From CAWBLP01 sp963721065 (GTDB lineage Bacteria > Pseudomonadota > Alphaproteobacteria > Acetobacterales > Acetobacteraceae), in assembly GCA_963721065.1 (NCBI GenBank), contig CAVRHO010000001.1, forward strand, positions 682,001 to 746,000: 64,000 nucleotides of DNA, given 5' to 3'. Shown piece after piece: positions 17,468-26,263 of the stretch. Each line of letters begins with the position of its first letter. The stretch's first letter is position 1. The translations under genes and the position numbers were made by a program. The notes beneath the pieces were generated by a model. That model was not told the DNA's origin, ran no database searches, and saw only the letters and a list, made by a program, of their open reading frames with translations.

Positions 17468-18235
17468 ATGGCGCGTGTCTTCATCACCGGTTCAGCCGAT
17501 GGATTGGGCCTGGTCGCGGCACGGCAGCTCGTCGAGGCCGGCCACACCGTGATGCTGCATGCCCGCAGCGACGCGCGTGCCGAGGACGCAAGGCGGGCGC
17601 TGCCGCGGGCCGATGCGATCGCCGTCGGTGACGCGTCGGAGATCGCCGGGATGCGGCGCGTGGCGGAACAGGTGAACGGCTGGGGGCGGTGTGACGCGGT
17701 CATCCATAATGTCGGCGTCGGTTCCCGCGATGGGCGGGTGGAGACGGCCGACGGGCTGGCGCGCCTGTTCGCGGTGAACGTGCTGGCGCCATACCTGCTG
17801 ACCGCGCTGATCACCCGGCCCGACCGGCTGGTGTATCTCACCTCCGGCCTGCATCGCGGCGGCAGTCCCGAGCTGGACGATCCGCAATGGACCAGGCGGC
17901 GCTGGAGCGGGTCGCAGGCCTACGCCGACAGCAAGCTGTTCGACATGATGCTGGCTTTCGCGATGGCGCGCCTGTGGCCGGACGTCCGGTCGAACGCGGT
18001 GCATCCGGGCTGGGTGCCCACGCAAATGGGCGGACGCGGCGCGCCGGACGATCTGGAGCAGGGCGCGGCGACGCAGGTCTGGCTGGCCGTGAGCGACGAC
18101 CGGGAGGCACTGGTCAGCGGCCGGTATTTCCATCACCGGCAGCAACGGGAGGCGCATCCCGCCGCGCACGACACGGGCCGGCAGGACGCGCTGCTGGCCT
18201 ATTGCGCCGGGCTGACGGGCGAACGGCTGGGGTGA
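17468..18235 (+). CDS. short-chain dehydrogenase/reductase
   Basis: A 255-residue Rossmann-fold oxidoreductase. Seen: the N-terminal cofactor motif MARVFITGSADGLGLVAARQL (TGxxxGxG), VIHNVGVGS in place of the NNAG motif, the catalytic serine in LVYLTSGLH and the Y-x-x-x-K pair in AYADSKLFDMM, then RSNAVHPGWVPTQMGG. A GGGAGG precedes the ATG. The region around Y-x-x-x-K resembles the retinol-dehydrogenase/WW-oxidoreductase-like SDR group. The substrate is unknown. The next gene is convergent. Confidence 0.87.
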   Translation: MARVFITGSADGLGLVAARQLVEAGHTVMLHARSDARAEDARRALPRADAIAVGDASEIAGMRRVAEQVNGWGRCDAVIHNVGVGSRDGRVETADGLARLFAVNVLAPYLLTALITRPDRLVYLTSGLHRGGSPELDDPQWTRRRWSGSQAYADSKLFDMMLAFAMARLWPDVRSNAVHPGWVPTQMGGRGAPDDLEQGAATQVWLAVSDDREALVSGRYFHHRQQREAHPAAHDTGRQDALLAYCAGLTGERLG

Positions 18236-18287
18236 GATTGCACGCGGACGCGCGGCTGACCCTCAGGCAGACACCATGTCGGCCACC

Positions 18288-18395
18288 CATGACTTTGTCT
18301 GATGGCAGCTACGAAAAGACGTGGATGGCCCGCCTGCGCGGGCCATGACGCTGAACGGCTGACCGTGTGTCAAACATTATGCGGGCCGGTAACAG
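18288..18395 (+). repeat. dispersed composite repeat, near full-length copy
   Basis: Contains all modules: ttgtctgatggcagc leader, gaaaagacgtgg, palindrome ATGGCCCGC-ctgc-GCGGGCCAT (18325-18346), gacgctgaacggctgaccgtgtgtcaaac and attatgcgggccggtaac. It occupies the spacer between the convergent SDR and LacI genes, where it might act as a bidirectional terminator. Confidence 0.8.
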
Positions 18396-18421
18396 ATCGG
18401 TGCCGTTCCGGCGCCTCTCCG

Positions 18422-19441
18422 TCAGGTGGACGCGCGCTCGACGATGCGGAACGGGATCGGAAACCGGCGCTGGTTGTCGAGCGGCTTGGGACCGGTCAGC
18501 CGTCCCAGCAGCAGGTCCGCCGCGGTGCGGCCGATCTGCCCGCCTTCGACGTTGACCGAGGTAAAGGCCGGATCGCTGGCCGCGCTGATCTCGAAATTGC
18601 CGAAGCCGCACACGGCCAGGCGGTCGGGCACGGCGATCCCGTGCAGCCGCGCCTCCGTGAGCGCGCCGAAGGCCAGCATGTCGGAGCTGCAGAACAGGGC
18701 GGTGGGCTCGGTGAGCCGCGGCAGCAACGCCTGCAGCGCCTGCCGGCCCGCCGCGATTGTGCTGGGGGCGGGCAGGATCGGCGCGCACAGCATGGTGCCG
18801 CCCACCCGTTCCACCGCCTCCACGAAGCCGCACCGGCGGCGCCGGGCGCGGGCATCGCCGGCCGCGAACATGGCAAAGCGCCGGAAACCGCGGCCGTGCA
18901 GATACGCGGCGACGGCCGCGCCCACGGCTGCGTGGTCCAGGCCGACGAGCATGTCGATCGGTTCGGCGGAGACGTCGAACACCTCCACCACCGGGATGCC
19001 GGCCTCGGCCATCATCTGGCGCATGGGCGCGGTGTGGTCGGCACCGGTGATCAGCATGGCATCCGGCCGGCGGCCAAGCAGCCCGCGCACCAGGGTGTAT
19101 TCCGCGTCGGAGGCGTAGCCGCTGAGCGAGACCATCACCTGGTAGCCGGCCTGGCGCATGTCGTCGGTGAAAGTCTGCACCATGTCGGTGAACATCGGAT
19201 GGGCGATCGTCGGCACGATCGCGGCCACCATGCGCGACCGGCGCGAGGACAGGCCGCCGGCGACCAGGTTGGGCACGTAGCCGAGCTGCTCGATAGCGGC
19301 GCGCACGCGCATGGCGGTGGCTGCGGAGACGCGGTCCGGCGTGTTGATCACGCGTGAGACGGTCATCGGCGCCACGCCGGCAGCGGCGGCGACGTCGGTG
19401 ATCTTCACGGGCGCACGCTCGGTACGCGCGGATCCGGGCAA
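18422..19441 (-). CDS. LacI-family transcriptional regulator
   Basis: A 339-residue repressor-type protein. The N-terminal HTH is VKITDVAAAAGVAPMTVSRVINTPDRVSAATAMRV followed by the hinge AIEQLGYVPNLVAGGLSSRRS. The rest is a periplasmic-binding-like sugar domain (MVAAIVPTIAHPMFTDMVQTF, PTALFCSSDMLAFGALTEAR, VCGFGNFEISAASDPAFTSV). These features resemble the GntR/gluconate-responsive LacI subgroup. The TTG start at 19441 is chosen because GGAGG lies seven bases upstream; a GTG at 19408 lacks one. Its target operon is not adjacent: the flanking genes are convergent or unrelated. Confidence 0.87.
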   Translation of the reverse strand: MPGSARTERAPVKITDVAAAAGVAPMTVSRVINTPDRVSAATAMRVRAAIEQLGYVPNLVAGGLSSRRSRMVAAIVPTIAHPMFTDMVQTFTDDMRQAGYQVMVSLSGYASDAEYTLVRGLLGRRPDAMLITGADHTAPMRQMMAEAGIPVVEVFDVSAEPIDMLVGLDHAAVGAAVAAYLHGRGFRRFAMFAAGDARARRRRCGFVEAVERVGGTMLCAPILPAPSTIAAGRQALQALLPRLTEPTALFCSSDMLAFGALTEARLHGIAVPDRLAVCGFGNFEISAASDPAFTSVNVEGGQIGRTAADLLLGRLTGPKPLDNQRRFPIPFRIVERAST

Positions 19442-19685
19442 TGGCCTGTCCTCCGATGGTGGTAAGTGCTTATGCCAGCGTAACCCGCGGGGTGGCGCGC
19501 GTCACCTGTGCGGGGCAGGGCGTGGGGCCGCATTCCCGGGGTGCGCGCCCAGGCGCGTCGCGGTCGGCCCGTGTCGCCTGCGATGCCGCATGCGTCATGG
19601 CCGGCGCGGGCCTTGGCCGACCATGGCCGGGACGTGCGTGCCGGTGACGCCACGGCCGGTTGGCGACGACGCAGGCCTGGTAGGC

Positions 19686-20207
19686 TCAGTTCGTCACCTG
19701 CCGCCAGGCCTGTTCGGCGGCTGGCGGCAGCTTGTCCATGTGCTTCAGGAACAGCGCCAGCGTCCACATCTGCCGGTCCGTCAGCGTGCCTCTCCAGGAT
19801 GGCATGCCGGTCCAGCGGATGCCGTTGTCGATCTTCCAGAAGGTCCAGCCCTGCGGGTCGTCCTCGACCCCCTCGGACGCCATCTGCGGCGGTGACGGGT
19901 ATTCGCCCTTGGCGACCGGAGAGGCCGCGCTGTTCCCCTGTGCCGTGCCATGACAGATCGCGCAGTGCTTCTGGAACAGCCCGACCCCGGCGATCAGGTT
20001 GGCGTCGGTCAGCGGCACCGGATTGGGGCCCTTGGGCGCGTCGCGTGCCAGCGTCGCCCGCAGGGACGTGCGCGCCGCCCAGTGTTCCAGCGGGAGCGGC
20101 TTGCCATTGGCGGCGGCCGGGACCGTGCCGGTTTTCACGATCGCATAGCCGGCCGCCGCGGCGACCACGATCGTCACCACGACGCCGAGGACGAAGCCTT
20201 TGAACAT
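19686..20207 (-). CDS. membrane-anchored class I cytochrome c
   Basis: A 173-residue c-type cytochrome. MFKGFVLGVVVTIVVAAAAGYAIVKTG is an uncleaved signal-anchor helix holding the domain on the periplasmic face. The single haem site is FQKHCAICHGTAQG (CxxCH), and the sixth-ligand methionine is probably in GIRWTGMPSWRGTLTDRQMWTLALFL. It resembles the small electron-shuttle cytochromes found near alcohol or sugar dehydrogenases, none of which is adjacent here. AGGAGA lies five bases before the ATG at 20207; the longer upstream frame has no similarity. Confidence 0.87.
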   Translation of the reverse strand: MFKGFVLGVVVTIVVAAAAGYAIVKTGTVPAAANGKPLPLEHWAARTSLRATLARDAPKGPNPVPLTDANLIAGVGLFQKHCAICHGTAQGNSAASPVAKGEYPSPPQMASEGVEDDPQGWTFWKIDNGIRWTGMPSWRGTLTDRQMWTLALFLKHMDKLPPAAEQAWRQVTN

Positions 20208-20671
20208 CACGTCTCCTGCATGGGCTGGGCCCGGGTGAGCATCCCACCTGCGGGCATTGTGACAGTTGATCCATGACGGGCATGAATTGACTGAAGGAAA
20301 TTTGCCGTCGCTGGACCGATCAGTTCTGGCGGAGAGCCTGGGAAGTAGCGTTACGCGCCGGTCGGGTAACTGCAAGCCATTTCCGGCCGGCCCGGATACA
20401 CGAGTACGCTGGTTTCGTTCGGAATGTGCATTACAGTCTGTCCAGGCCCGTTGGTCGGCGAGCCCGGATAGCCGTCGGCATCCGGGCTCGCTGCGGCGAC
20501 GACGCGGGTCGGTGGCGTGCGGACCTCATGGCGGCGCGCGCGCAGGACCGGATTGGGGCCGGTGCCGGGGGGCCGGTGCCCGGCGGCCGTGCCGGGGGGC
20601 GGTGCCGGCGGCCGGTGCCGGGGGACGGTGCCCGGGGAGCGGTGCCGGCGGTCGGTGTTGGCCAGGCAGGC
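20208..20671. other. 464 bp intergenic region with a hairpin and GC-rich imperfect repeats
   Basis: Contains a perfect 11 bp inverted repeat CGAGCCCGGAT (20459-20469) / ATCCGGGCTCG (20480-20490) with a ten-base loop. From about 20555 to 20655 there is a degenerate array of ggtgccggggg/cggtgccggcggc units. No gene was recognised. Confidence 0.65.
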
Positions 20672-21667
20672 CTACAGCGCGCGGAGGAACGCGATCATCG
20701 CGGCGTTGACCTCCGCGGCCCGCTCCTGCTGGGTCCAGTGTCCGCAGCCGGGCAGACGGATCGTCTGGGCCAGGCGCGGCACGAAGCGCGCCAGGTTGGG
20801 CAGCAGCACGTCCATGCCCTGGAACGCCATCGTCAGGTCCAGCTCGCCGACCATGAACAGGGCCGGCACGCTGACCGGCTGTCCGGCGAAGGGTGCCATC
20901 AGCTCCCAGTTGCGGTCGATGTTGCGGTACCAGTTCAGCCCGCCGCGGAACCCGGTGCGGGTGAACTCGGCGGCGTAGAAGTCCAGGTCGGCCTGGGTCA
21001 GCCATGGCGGCAGGGCTGCCGCCGGCGTCACGAGCCCGGCCATGCTGCCGAGGATCCCGCCCTGGCGCGGCACCATGGCGATCTGCCCCCAGGGTGGCAG
21101 GCCGTGCTGGCCCAGCGGCCCGTCGCCGGAATTGGCGTACAGGATGCCGCGGATGAAGGCAGGCACGTCGCGTTCCAGGTCTGCCTCGGCCACGCCCGGG
21201 GTCTGGAAATAGAGTTGGTAGAACAGGGCGTCGTCGGTCTGCGGCATGGTGCTGGTGGGGCGGGTCGGGCCGCGCGGGCGGAACGGCACGCTCAGGCCGA
21301 TCACCGCGCGGAACCGGTCGGGCCGCAGCAGCGCCGCGTGCCAGGCGACGGGGGCGCCCCAGTCGTGCCCGGCGATCACCGCATGTTCCGCGCCCAGCGC
21401 GTCCAGCAGCCCCACCATGTCGCCGACGAGGTGGAACATGGTGTAGGCCTCGACCGGTTCCGGGCGGTCGGTCTGGCCGTAGCCGCGCATGTCGGGCGCC
21501 ACCACGCGAAAGCCGGCGGCGGCGAGTGCCTGGATCTGGTGGCGCCAGGAGTACCAGGATTCCGGGAAGCCGTGGCACAGCAGCACCAGGGGACCGGTGC
21601 CGTGTTCCACGCAGTGCATTCGGATGCCGTTGGTCTCCACGGTGCGGTGTGTGACATCGGGCAGCAT
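20672..21667 (-). CDS. alpha/beta-fold hydrolase, epoxide-hydrolase-like
   Basis: A 331-residue protein. Seen: oxyanion-hole motif LCHGFPESWYSWRHQI, the nucleophile elbow VIAGHDWGAPVAWHAAL with Asp as nucleophile (soluble epoxide hydrolase/haloalkane dehalogenase type), the cap-domain RGGLNWYRNIDRNWEL with the ring-opening tyrosine, and the catalytic histidine in GCGHWTQQERAAEVN. These together favour epoxide hydrolase over dehalogenase. AGGAGG lies just before the ATG at 21667. The role is presumably detoxification of, or growth on, an epoxide (inference). Confidence 0.87.
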   Translation of the reverse strand: MLPDVTHRTVETNGIRMHCVEHGTGPLVLLCHGFPESWYSWRHQIQALAAAGFRVVAPDMRGYGQTDRPEPVEAYTMFHLVGDMVGLLDALGAEHAVIAGHDWGAPVAWHAALLRPDRFRAVIGLSVPFRPRGPTRPTSTMPQTDDALFYQLYFQTPGVAEADLERDVPAFIRGILYANSGDGPLGQHGLPPWGQIAMVPRQGGILGSMAGLVTPAAALPPWLTQADLDFYAAEFTRTGFRGGLNWYRNIDRNWELMAPFAGQPVSVPALFMVGELDLTMAFQGMDVLLPNLARFVPRLAQTIRLPGCGHWTQQERAAEVNAAMIAFLRAL

Positions 21668-21709
21668 TTGGTCCTCCTGCTTCGGGGGCGGTCGGCGTCG
21701 CCCAGTCCG

Positions 21710-21850
21710 GCGCGTCGCGGTCTGGCACGGTGCAGTTCGGCAGGCGTCGTCTGGCGTAGCGCAGTCCGGCGTAGCGCAGTCCGGCGCGGGGCAGTCCGGC
21801 GTAGCGCAGTCCGGCGCGGCGCAGTCTGGCACGGTGCGGGCCGGTTCGGC
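21710..21850. repeat. 15 bp degenerate minisatellite
   Basis: Units of GTAGCGCAGTCCGGC with variants (gcggggcagtccggc, gcggcgcagtctggc) repeat between the divergent hydrolase and aminotransferase genes, upstream of both starts. It occupies most of their shared promoter spacer. Confidence 0.8.
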
Positions 21851-21946
21851 GATCCGGCGCTTCTCCCCGGCGCGGGGGGGCACCTACCCGCTGCGCCCGG
21901 CTTCTGGCAGTCTGCCCCGACAGCCAGATGACCGGGAGCCTGCCTG

Positions 21947-23227
21947 ATGAACGACGCCCCAGCCACATCCTCCATCCTTGACCTGGCGCAGCGCGTGCTG
22001 CCGGCCGGCAGCTTCGGCAACCTGGGCGGAGACCTGATCATCCGCGAAGGCCATGGCGGCCGTGTCACCGACATCGACGGCCGCGAATACGTCGATTTCC
22101 TGCTCGGCTCCGGCCCGATGTTCGTCGGCCACGGTCATCCCGAGGTGGTGGAGGCGGTGCGCGAGCAGATCGGCCGCGGCTTCACCTTCTTCGCCAACAA
22201 TGAATACGGCATTCGCCTGGCGGGCGAACTGGTCGAAGCGGTGGCCTGCGCCGAGCAGGTGCGGTTCGTTTCGTCCGGAACCGAGGCGGACGCACTGGCA
22301 ATGCGCATCGCGCGGGCATACCGCGGACGCGACAAGATCATGAAGTTCGAGGGCGGATTCCACGGCATCAGCGATCCGGCGATGATGAGCTGGATGCCGA
22401 AGCGCCCCGGCAACTTCCCGCAGGCGGTGCCGGATTCGCCCGGCATTCCGCGCAGCGTGTCCGGCGACATGATCATCGCGCCGTACAACGACGCGACCAT
22501 GGCGGCGAGCCTGATCCACGAGCATCGCGACGAACTCGCCGCGGTGATCGTCGAGCCGTTCCAGCGCCTGTTGCCGCCGCAGCCAGGATTTCTGGCGGCG
22601 TTGCGCAAGGCGACGCAGGAGGCCGGCGTGCTGCTGATCTTCGACGAGATCGTCACCGGCTTCCGCTTCGCCTATGGCGGGGCGCAGGAATATTACGGTG
22701 TCGTGCCGGATTTGTGCACGCTGGGCAAGATCATCGGCGGCGGCTTCCCTCTGGCCGCGGTGGCGGGGCGCGCCGACCTGATGGCGCAGTTCGATCGCGC
22801 CAAGGTGGGCGACGAGCGGTTCCTGCCGCAGATCGGCACGCTTTCGGGCAATCCGGTGGCGTCGGTCGCGGGGCTGGCGACGCTGGCGATCCTGAAGCGG
22901 CCGGGCACGTATGAATCCGTGTTCGCCACCGGGCGGACGCTGATGCAGGGCCTGGCGCAGGCGGTGCGCGATGCCGGCCTGCCGGGGCAGGTGATCGGCG
23001 AGCCGGTGTTGTTCGACGTGTTCTTCGCCACCGGCGATCTGTCGGACTATCGCGCCACGCTGCGCGCGGATGGCGCGATGATGCGGCGCTTCAACCAGGC
23101 GGTGCGGGCGCACGACGTGCTGAAGGGGGATTCCAAGATCTACGTGTCGCTGGCGCACACCGAAGCGGATGTGCGGCAGGGGCTGGATGCGTTCGCCGCG
23201 GCGGCCAGGGCAGCCGCCGAGCGATAA
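21947..23227 (+). CDS. class III PLP-dependent aminotransferase (GSA-aminomutase-like)
   Basis: A 426-residue fold-type I PLP enzyme. Seen: RVTDIDGREYVDFLLGSGPMFVGHGHPEV, VRFVSSGTEADALAMRIARAYRGRDKIMKFEGGFHG, LLIFDEIVTGFRFAYGGAQEYYGVVPDL and the PLP lysine in TLGKIIGGGFPLAAVAG. The pattern is nearest to glutamate-1-semialdehyde 2,1-aminomutase relatives, but the context (VOC gene 39 bp downstream, epoxide-hydrolase gene divergent) argues for a catabolic aminotransferase rather than HemL. GGGAG precedes the ATG. Confidence 0.85.
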   Translation: MNDAPATSSILDLAQRVLPAGSFGNLGGDLIIREGHGGRVTDIDGREYVDFLLGSGPMFVGHGHPEVVEAVREQIGRGFTFFANNEYGIRLAGELVEAVACAEQVRFVSSGTEADALAMRIARAYRGRDKIMKFEGGFHGISDPAMMSWMPKRPGNFPQAVPDSPGIPRSVSGDMIIAPYNDATMAASLIHEHRDELAAVIVEPFQRLLPPQPGFLAALRKATQEAGVLLIFDEIVTGFRFAYGGAQEYYGVVPDLCTLGKIIGGGFPLAAVAGRADLMAQFDRAKVGDERFLPQIGTLSGNPVASVAGLATLAILKRPGTYESVFATGRTLMQGLAQAVRDAGLPGQVIGEPVLFDVFFATGDLSDYRATLRADGAMMRRFNQAVRAHDVLKGDSKIYVSLAHTEADVRQGLDAFAAAARAAAER

Positions 23228-23266
23228 CCTGAGGTTCTGCCCATAACAAAACCGGAGGTATGTCCC

Positions 23267-23803
23267 GTGACGACAGCAAGCAAAGGCCGGATCCGTCACA
23301 TCGCCATCAGCGTGGCCGACCCCTGGGCGGCGGCTTCCTTCTACAAGGAGGCGTTTGGGCTTGAGGAAGTCGGCGAGACCGACGGCAAGCTGGCGGAAGG
23401 CGTGTTCCTGACCGACGGCGTGGTGAACATCGCGCTGCTGCACTTCAAGTCGGATGAGGCGGCGCAGGGTACCGGCAAGGACTTCGTGGGGCTGCATCAC
23501 CTGGGGTTCTGGGTGGATGATGCGGTCGGCTCCGGCGAGGCGGCGACGCGCGCGGGGGCCACATGGATCATGGGCGATCCTGCCAACAAGGGCGGCTATG
23601 AGGTGAAATACACCGACCCGGCCGGGGTGATCTTCGACATCAGCGAGGACGGGTGGGACGGCACGCAGAAGAACCCCGGCCAGCCCGACAATGCGCTTGG
23701 CCCGAAGGCCCGTAAGCGTGTCGCGCGGTTCGACGAACGGCGGGCGCAGGCCGAGGCAGCCATGGCGCAGCGGTTGGCGAAGCAGACCGAGCCGGCTGAA
23801 TAG
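23267..23803 (+). CDS. VOC-family protein (glyoxalase/dioxygenase superfamily)
   Basis: A 178-residue vicinal-oxygen-chelate protein. Seen: IRHIAISVADPWAAASFYKEAFGL, LHHLGFWVDDAVGSGEAATRAGA and YEVKYTDPAGVIFDISEDGW, giving two beta-alpha-beta-beta-beta modules with candidate metal ligands His, His and the late acidic residue. The C-terminal 40 residues are charged and helical (KRVARFDERRAQAEAAMAQRL), an unusual tail. GTG start with GGAGG upstream. The short gap to the aminotransferase gene suggests co-transcription. The reaction is unknown. Confidence 0.83.
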   Translation: MTTASKGRIRHIAISVADPWAAASFYKEAFGLEEVGETDGKLAEGVFLTDGVVNIALLHFKSDEAAQGTGKDFVGLHHLGFWVDDAVGSGEAATRAGATWIMGDPANKGGYEVKYTDPAGVIFDISEDGWDGTQKNPGQPDNALGPKARKRVARFDERRAQAEAAMAQRLAKQTEPAE

Positions 23804-23954
23804 TCCGTCGGGGTGGCGTGACTCCCCCTCCTTGCGGGCTTTGTCGGCGCTGCCGATGACGGCTGGGGGAGGGGGGACGTCCCGGCTGCTGAAGTTTCGG
23901 CTGCAACGGGCGGGTGCTTCCGCAGGACTTGGGGGCACGCGACTGCGCAGAAAG

Positions 23955-24612
23955 GGGGAACGCAGATCAACACAGATGATAAGCGGATGAACACGGATGC
24001 TGCGGCGTGGAGTGCCGCTGTGGTGGGAACTCCCGCACGTTGAGGACGGCGGGTGCTGGCCTTTCAGGAGCCGCATGCCGAACTTCCGCAGCATCGATGC
24101 GGGACGGTGGCACGTAGGCTAATGGACTAAGCACGATGCGCGCGATCCTGGCGCCCGCAGGGCTTTCAGCAGCATCTGCAAACGCGTCTGCGACAAGCTT
24201 TCCCCGCCGCCAGTGCCATCGCAATGTTTCAGATCGTCTCGCGAAGACGCACGGGCCGGTTCGGCAGCCATGATACCAACCCACATTACCTTTGGCACAC
24301 GACGAGCCCTTCGGCGTCATGGCCCACGCAGGCGGGCCACCCACATCTTTCCGTTGCCGCCATCAGCAAAAGTCATGGATGGCCGGGCTTCGCCGACCAT
24401 GACGGGTGGGTTGCGGACCACCGGTCAAGCGATACGCGGGCTGGAATAACGCCCCGATCTGCGATCGCATTGTCCGAGACCGTTTCGTGAAGATGCACAG
24501 CCCGGCCTGTCCGCGACACGGAACGCTTGGTCGGCAATCCGCTCCGGCGGCCCGGTCCACCCCGCAGCATCCGTGTTCATCCGCGTAGCATCTGCGTTGA
24601 TCCGCGTTCCCC
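23955..24612. mobile_element. non-coding element bounded by about 50 bp inverted repeats
   Basis: The left end (about 23960-24008: gaacgcagatcaacacagat...gatgaacacggatgctgcgg) and right end (about 24557-24608, reverse complement gaacgcggatcaacgcagat...gatgaacacggatgctgcgg) are inverted copies with a handful of mismatches. The 550 bp interior has no credible gene. It carries a head-to-head pair of the dispersed repeat (24270-24455) and an imperfect direct repeat near 24225 and 24478 (tcgtgaagatgcac/tcgcgaagacgcac). This resembles the inverted-repeat architecture seen near 5.9 kb and 44 kb. Mobility is inferred, not shown. Confidence 0.55.
24270..24455. repeat. head-to-head pair of dispersed composite repeats
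   Basis: The minus-oriented copy (24270-24360) and plus-oriented copy (24361-24455) abut at their TGATGGC ends. The plus copy has the palindrome at 24379-24400 followed by ccggtcaagcgatacgcgggctggaataacg. The minus copy reads ataccaacccacattacc...tgtgggtggcc in mirrored form. Confidence 0.7.
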
Positions 24613-24767
24613 TCTCGGCCCGCCGTGGCAAACACGGATCGCCGAAGGTTCCCGAAGGCCAGTCATCGCGCATCAGGGCCGCCGGCCGGCCATCCACCCC
24701 GCCCCCCGATTCCCACCGCCTCCGCCCTGCGATACAAAGCCTGTCCGCCTGGAAGGACCCGGAACGC

Positions 24768-26222
24768 ATGCCCTCCCGCCACGACCTGATCATCCGCGAC
24801 GCCACCATCTTCGACGGCACCGGCGCGCCACGCTTCACCGCCGATGTCGCCGTCACCGGCGACCGCATCGCCGCCGTGGGCGACCTGGGCGCCGCCGCCG
24901 CCGACCAGGAGATCAGCGCCACCGGCAAGGCCCTCGCGCCCGGCTTCATCGACGCCCACACCCACGACGACCGCGCCGTGCTGTGCGGGCCGGAGTGCAT
25001 GCTGTGCAAGATGTCGCAGGGCGTCACCACCGTGGTGATCGGCAATTGCGGCATCTCGCTCTCCCCCGTCCGCATGCGCACCCGCCCGCCGCCGCCGCTC
25101 GACCTTCTCGGCGACGAGTCCTGGTGGGGATTCGACAGTTTCGGCGACTACGCACAGCGCCTCGCGCGCGACCCGGCGCCGGTGAACACGGTGGCGCTGA
25201 TCGGCCACATGTCGCTGCGCGTGGAAGCAATGCAGGGCGACACGAGACGCGCCGCCACAGACAAGGAAGCCGCGCAGATGCAGCGCCGCCTGGCGGACGC
25301 CCTGGCGCAGGGCGCATCCGGCTTCTCCACCGGCCTGTACTACCCGCCCAACATGATGGCCCCCACCGACGAGGTGATCGCGGTGGCCGAGGCACTGCGC
25401 GCGGCCGGTGCCCTCTACGTCACCCACATGCGCGACGAATCCAACGGCGTTCTGGAGTCGATCGAGGAGACGCTGAAGATCGGCCGCGCGGTGAACGCGC
25501 CGGTGGTGATCAGCCACCACAAGTGCACCATGCCCGAAAATTTCGGTCGCTCGGCGGAAACCCTGCCGCGCATCGAGGACGCCGCGCAGCACCAGAAGGT
25601 GGATTTCGACGTCTATCCCTATCACGCCGGCTCCACCGTGCTGATGCCGGAGCGCCTGCGCCCCGACGTGCCGGTGCAGGTCACCTGGTCGGTGCCGCAT
25701 CCCGACCAGGCCGGCCGCATGCTGGACGCGATCGCCAAGGACTGGGGCGTGACGCCGCGCGAGGCGGCGGAGCGTTTGTTGCCCGCCGGCGCCATCTTCT
25801 TCCAGATGGACGAGCCGGACGTGCAGCGCATCATGGCGCATCGCCTGGCGATGATCGGCAGCGACGGGCTGCCGCACGATACCTATCCGCATCCGCGCCT
25901 GTGGGGCACGTTCCCGCGCGTGCTGGGCCACTACGCCCGCGAGCTGGGCCTGTTCAGCATGGAGGACGCGGTCCGCAAGATGACCGGCCACACGGCCGAG
26001 GTGTTCGGCCTGGTCGATCGCGGCGTGATCCGCGCCGGCGCCTATGCCGACCTGGTGCTGTTCGATCCGGCGACGGTGCGCGACGCCGCCACCTTCGATG
26101 CGCCGACGCTGCCGGCGGTGGGCATCGAACGGACCTGGGTCAACGGCCAGTCCGCCTTCGTCGCCGGCCAGGGGGCGACTCCGGCGCGGGCGGGACGGCT
26201 GGTGACGCGCGGCCGGGGGTAG
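24768..26222 (+). CDS. N-acyl-D-amino-acid deacylase (D-aminoacylase-type amidohydrolase)
   Basis: A 484-residue zinc amidohydrolase. Seen: the N-terminal DLIIRDATIFDGTGAPRF, metal ligands in GFIDAHTHDDRAVLC (H-x-H), MSQGVTTVVIGNCGIS, YVTHMRDESNGVLESIEETL, the later histidines in VVISHHKCTMPENFG, and the closing AYADLVLFDPATVRDAATF typical of this family. It hydrolyses N-acyl-D-amino acids or related D-amides to the free amino acid. The ATG at 24768 is chosen; upstream in-frame codons run into the inverted-repeat element and lack similarity. The next gene is convergent. Confidence 0.88.
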   Translation: MPSRHDLIIRDATIFDGTGAPRFTADVAVTGDRIAAVGDLGAAAADQEISATGKALAPGFIDAHTHDDRAVLCGPECMLCKMSQGVTTVVIGNCGISLSPVRMRTRPPPPLDLLGDESWWGFDSFGDYAQRLARDPAPVNTVALIGHMSLRVEAMQGDTRRAATDKEAAQMQRRLADALAQGASGFSTGLYYPPNMMAPTDEVIAVAEALRAAGALYVTHMRDESNGVLESIEETLKIGRAVNAPVVISHHKCTMPENFGRSAETLPRIEDAAQHQKVDFDVYPYHAGSTVLMPERLRPDVPVQVTWSVPHPDQAGRMLDAIAKDWGVTPREAAERLLPAGAIFFQMDEPDVQRIMAHRLAMIGSDGLPHDTYPHPRLWGTFPRVLGHYARELGLFSMEDAVRKMTGHTAEVFGLVDRGVIRAGAYADLVLFDPATVRDAATFDAPTLPAVGIERTWVNGQSAFVAGQGATPARAGRLVTRGRG

Positions 26223-26263
26223 GGGGGCGCTGCGGGCGGGGGCGTTCGTGACGCGGGCCGGTA

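Noticed and set aside
21947..23227. HemL (glutamate-1-semialdehyde aminomutase) of haem synthesis
   Set aside because: General class III motifs fit, but the neighbours are catabolic-type genes and no HemL-specific context is present; left at family level.
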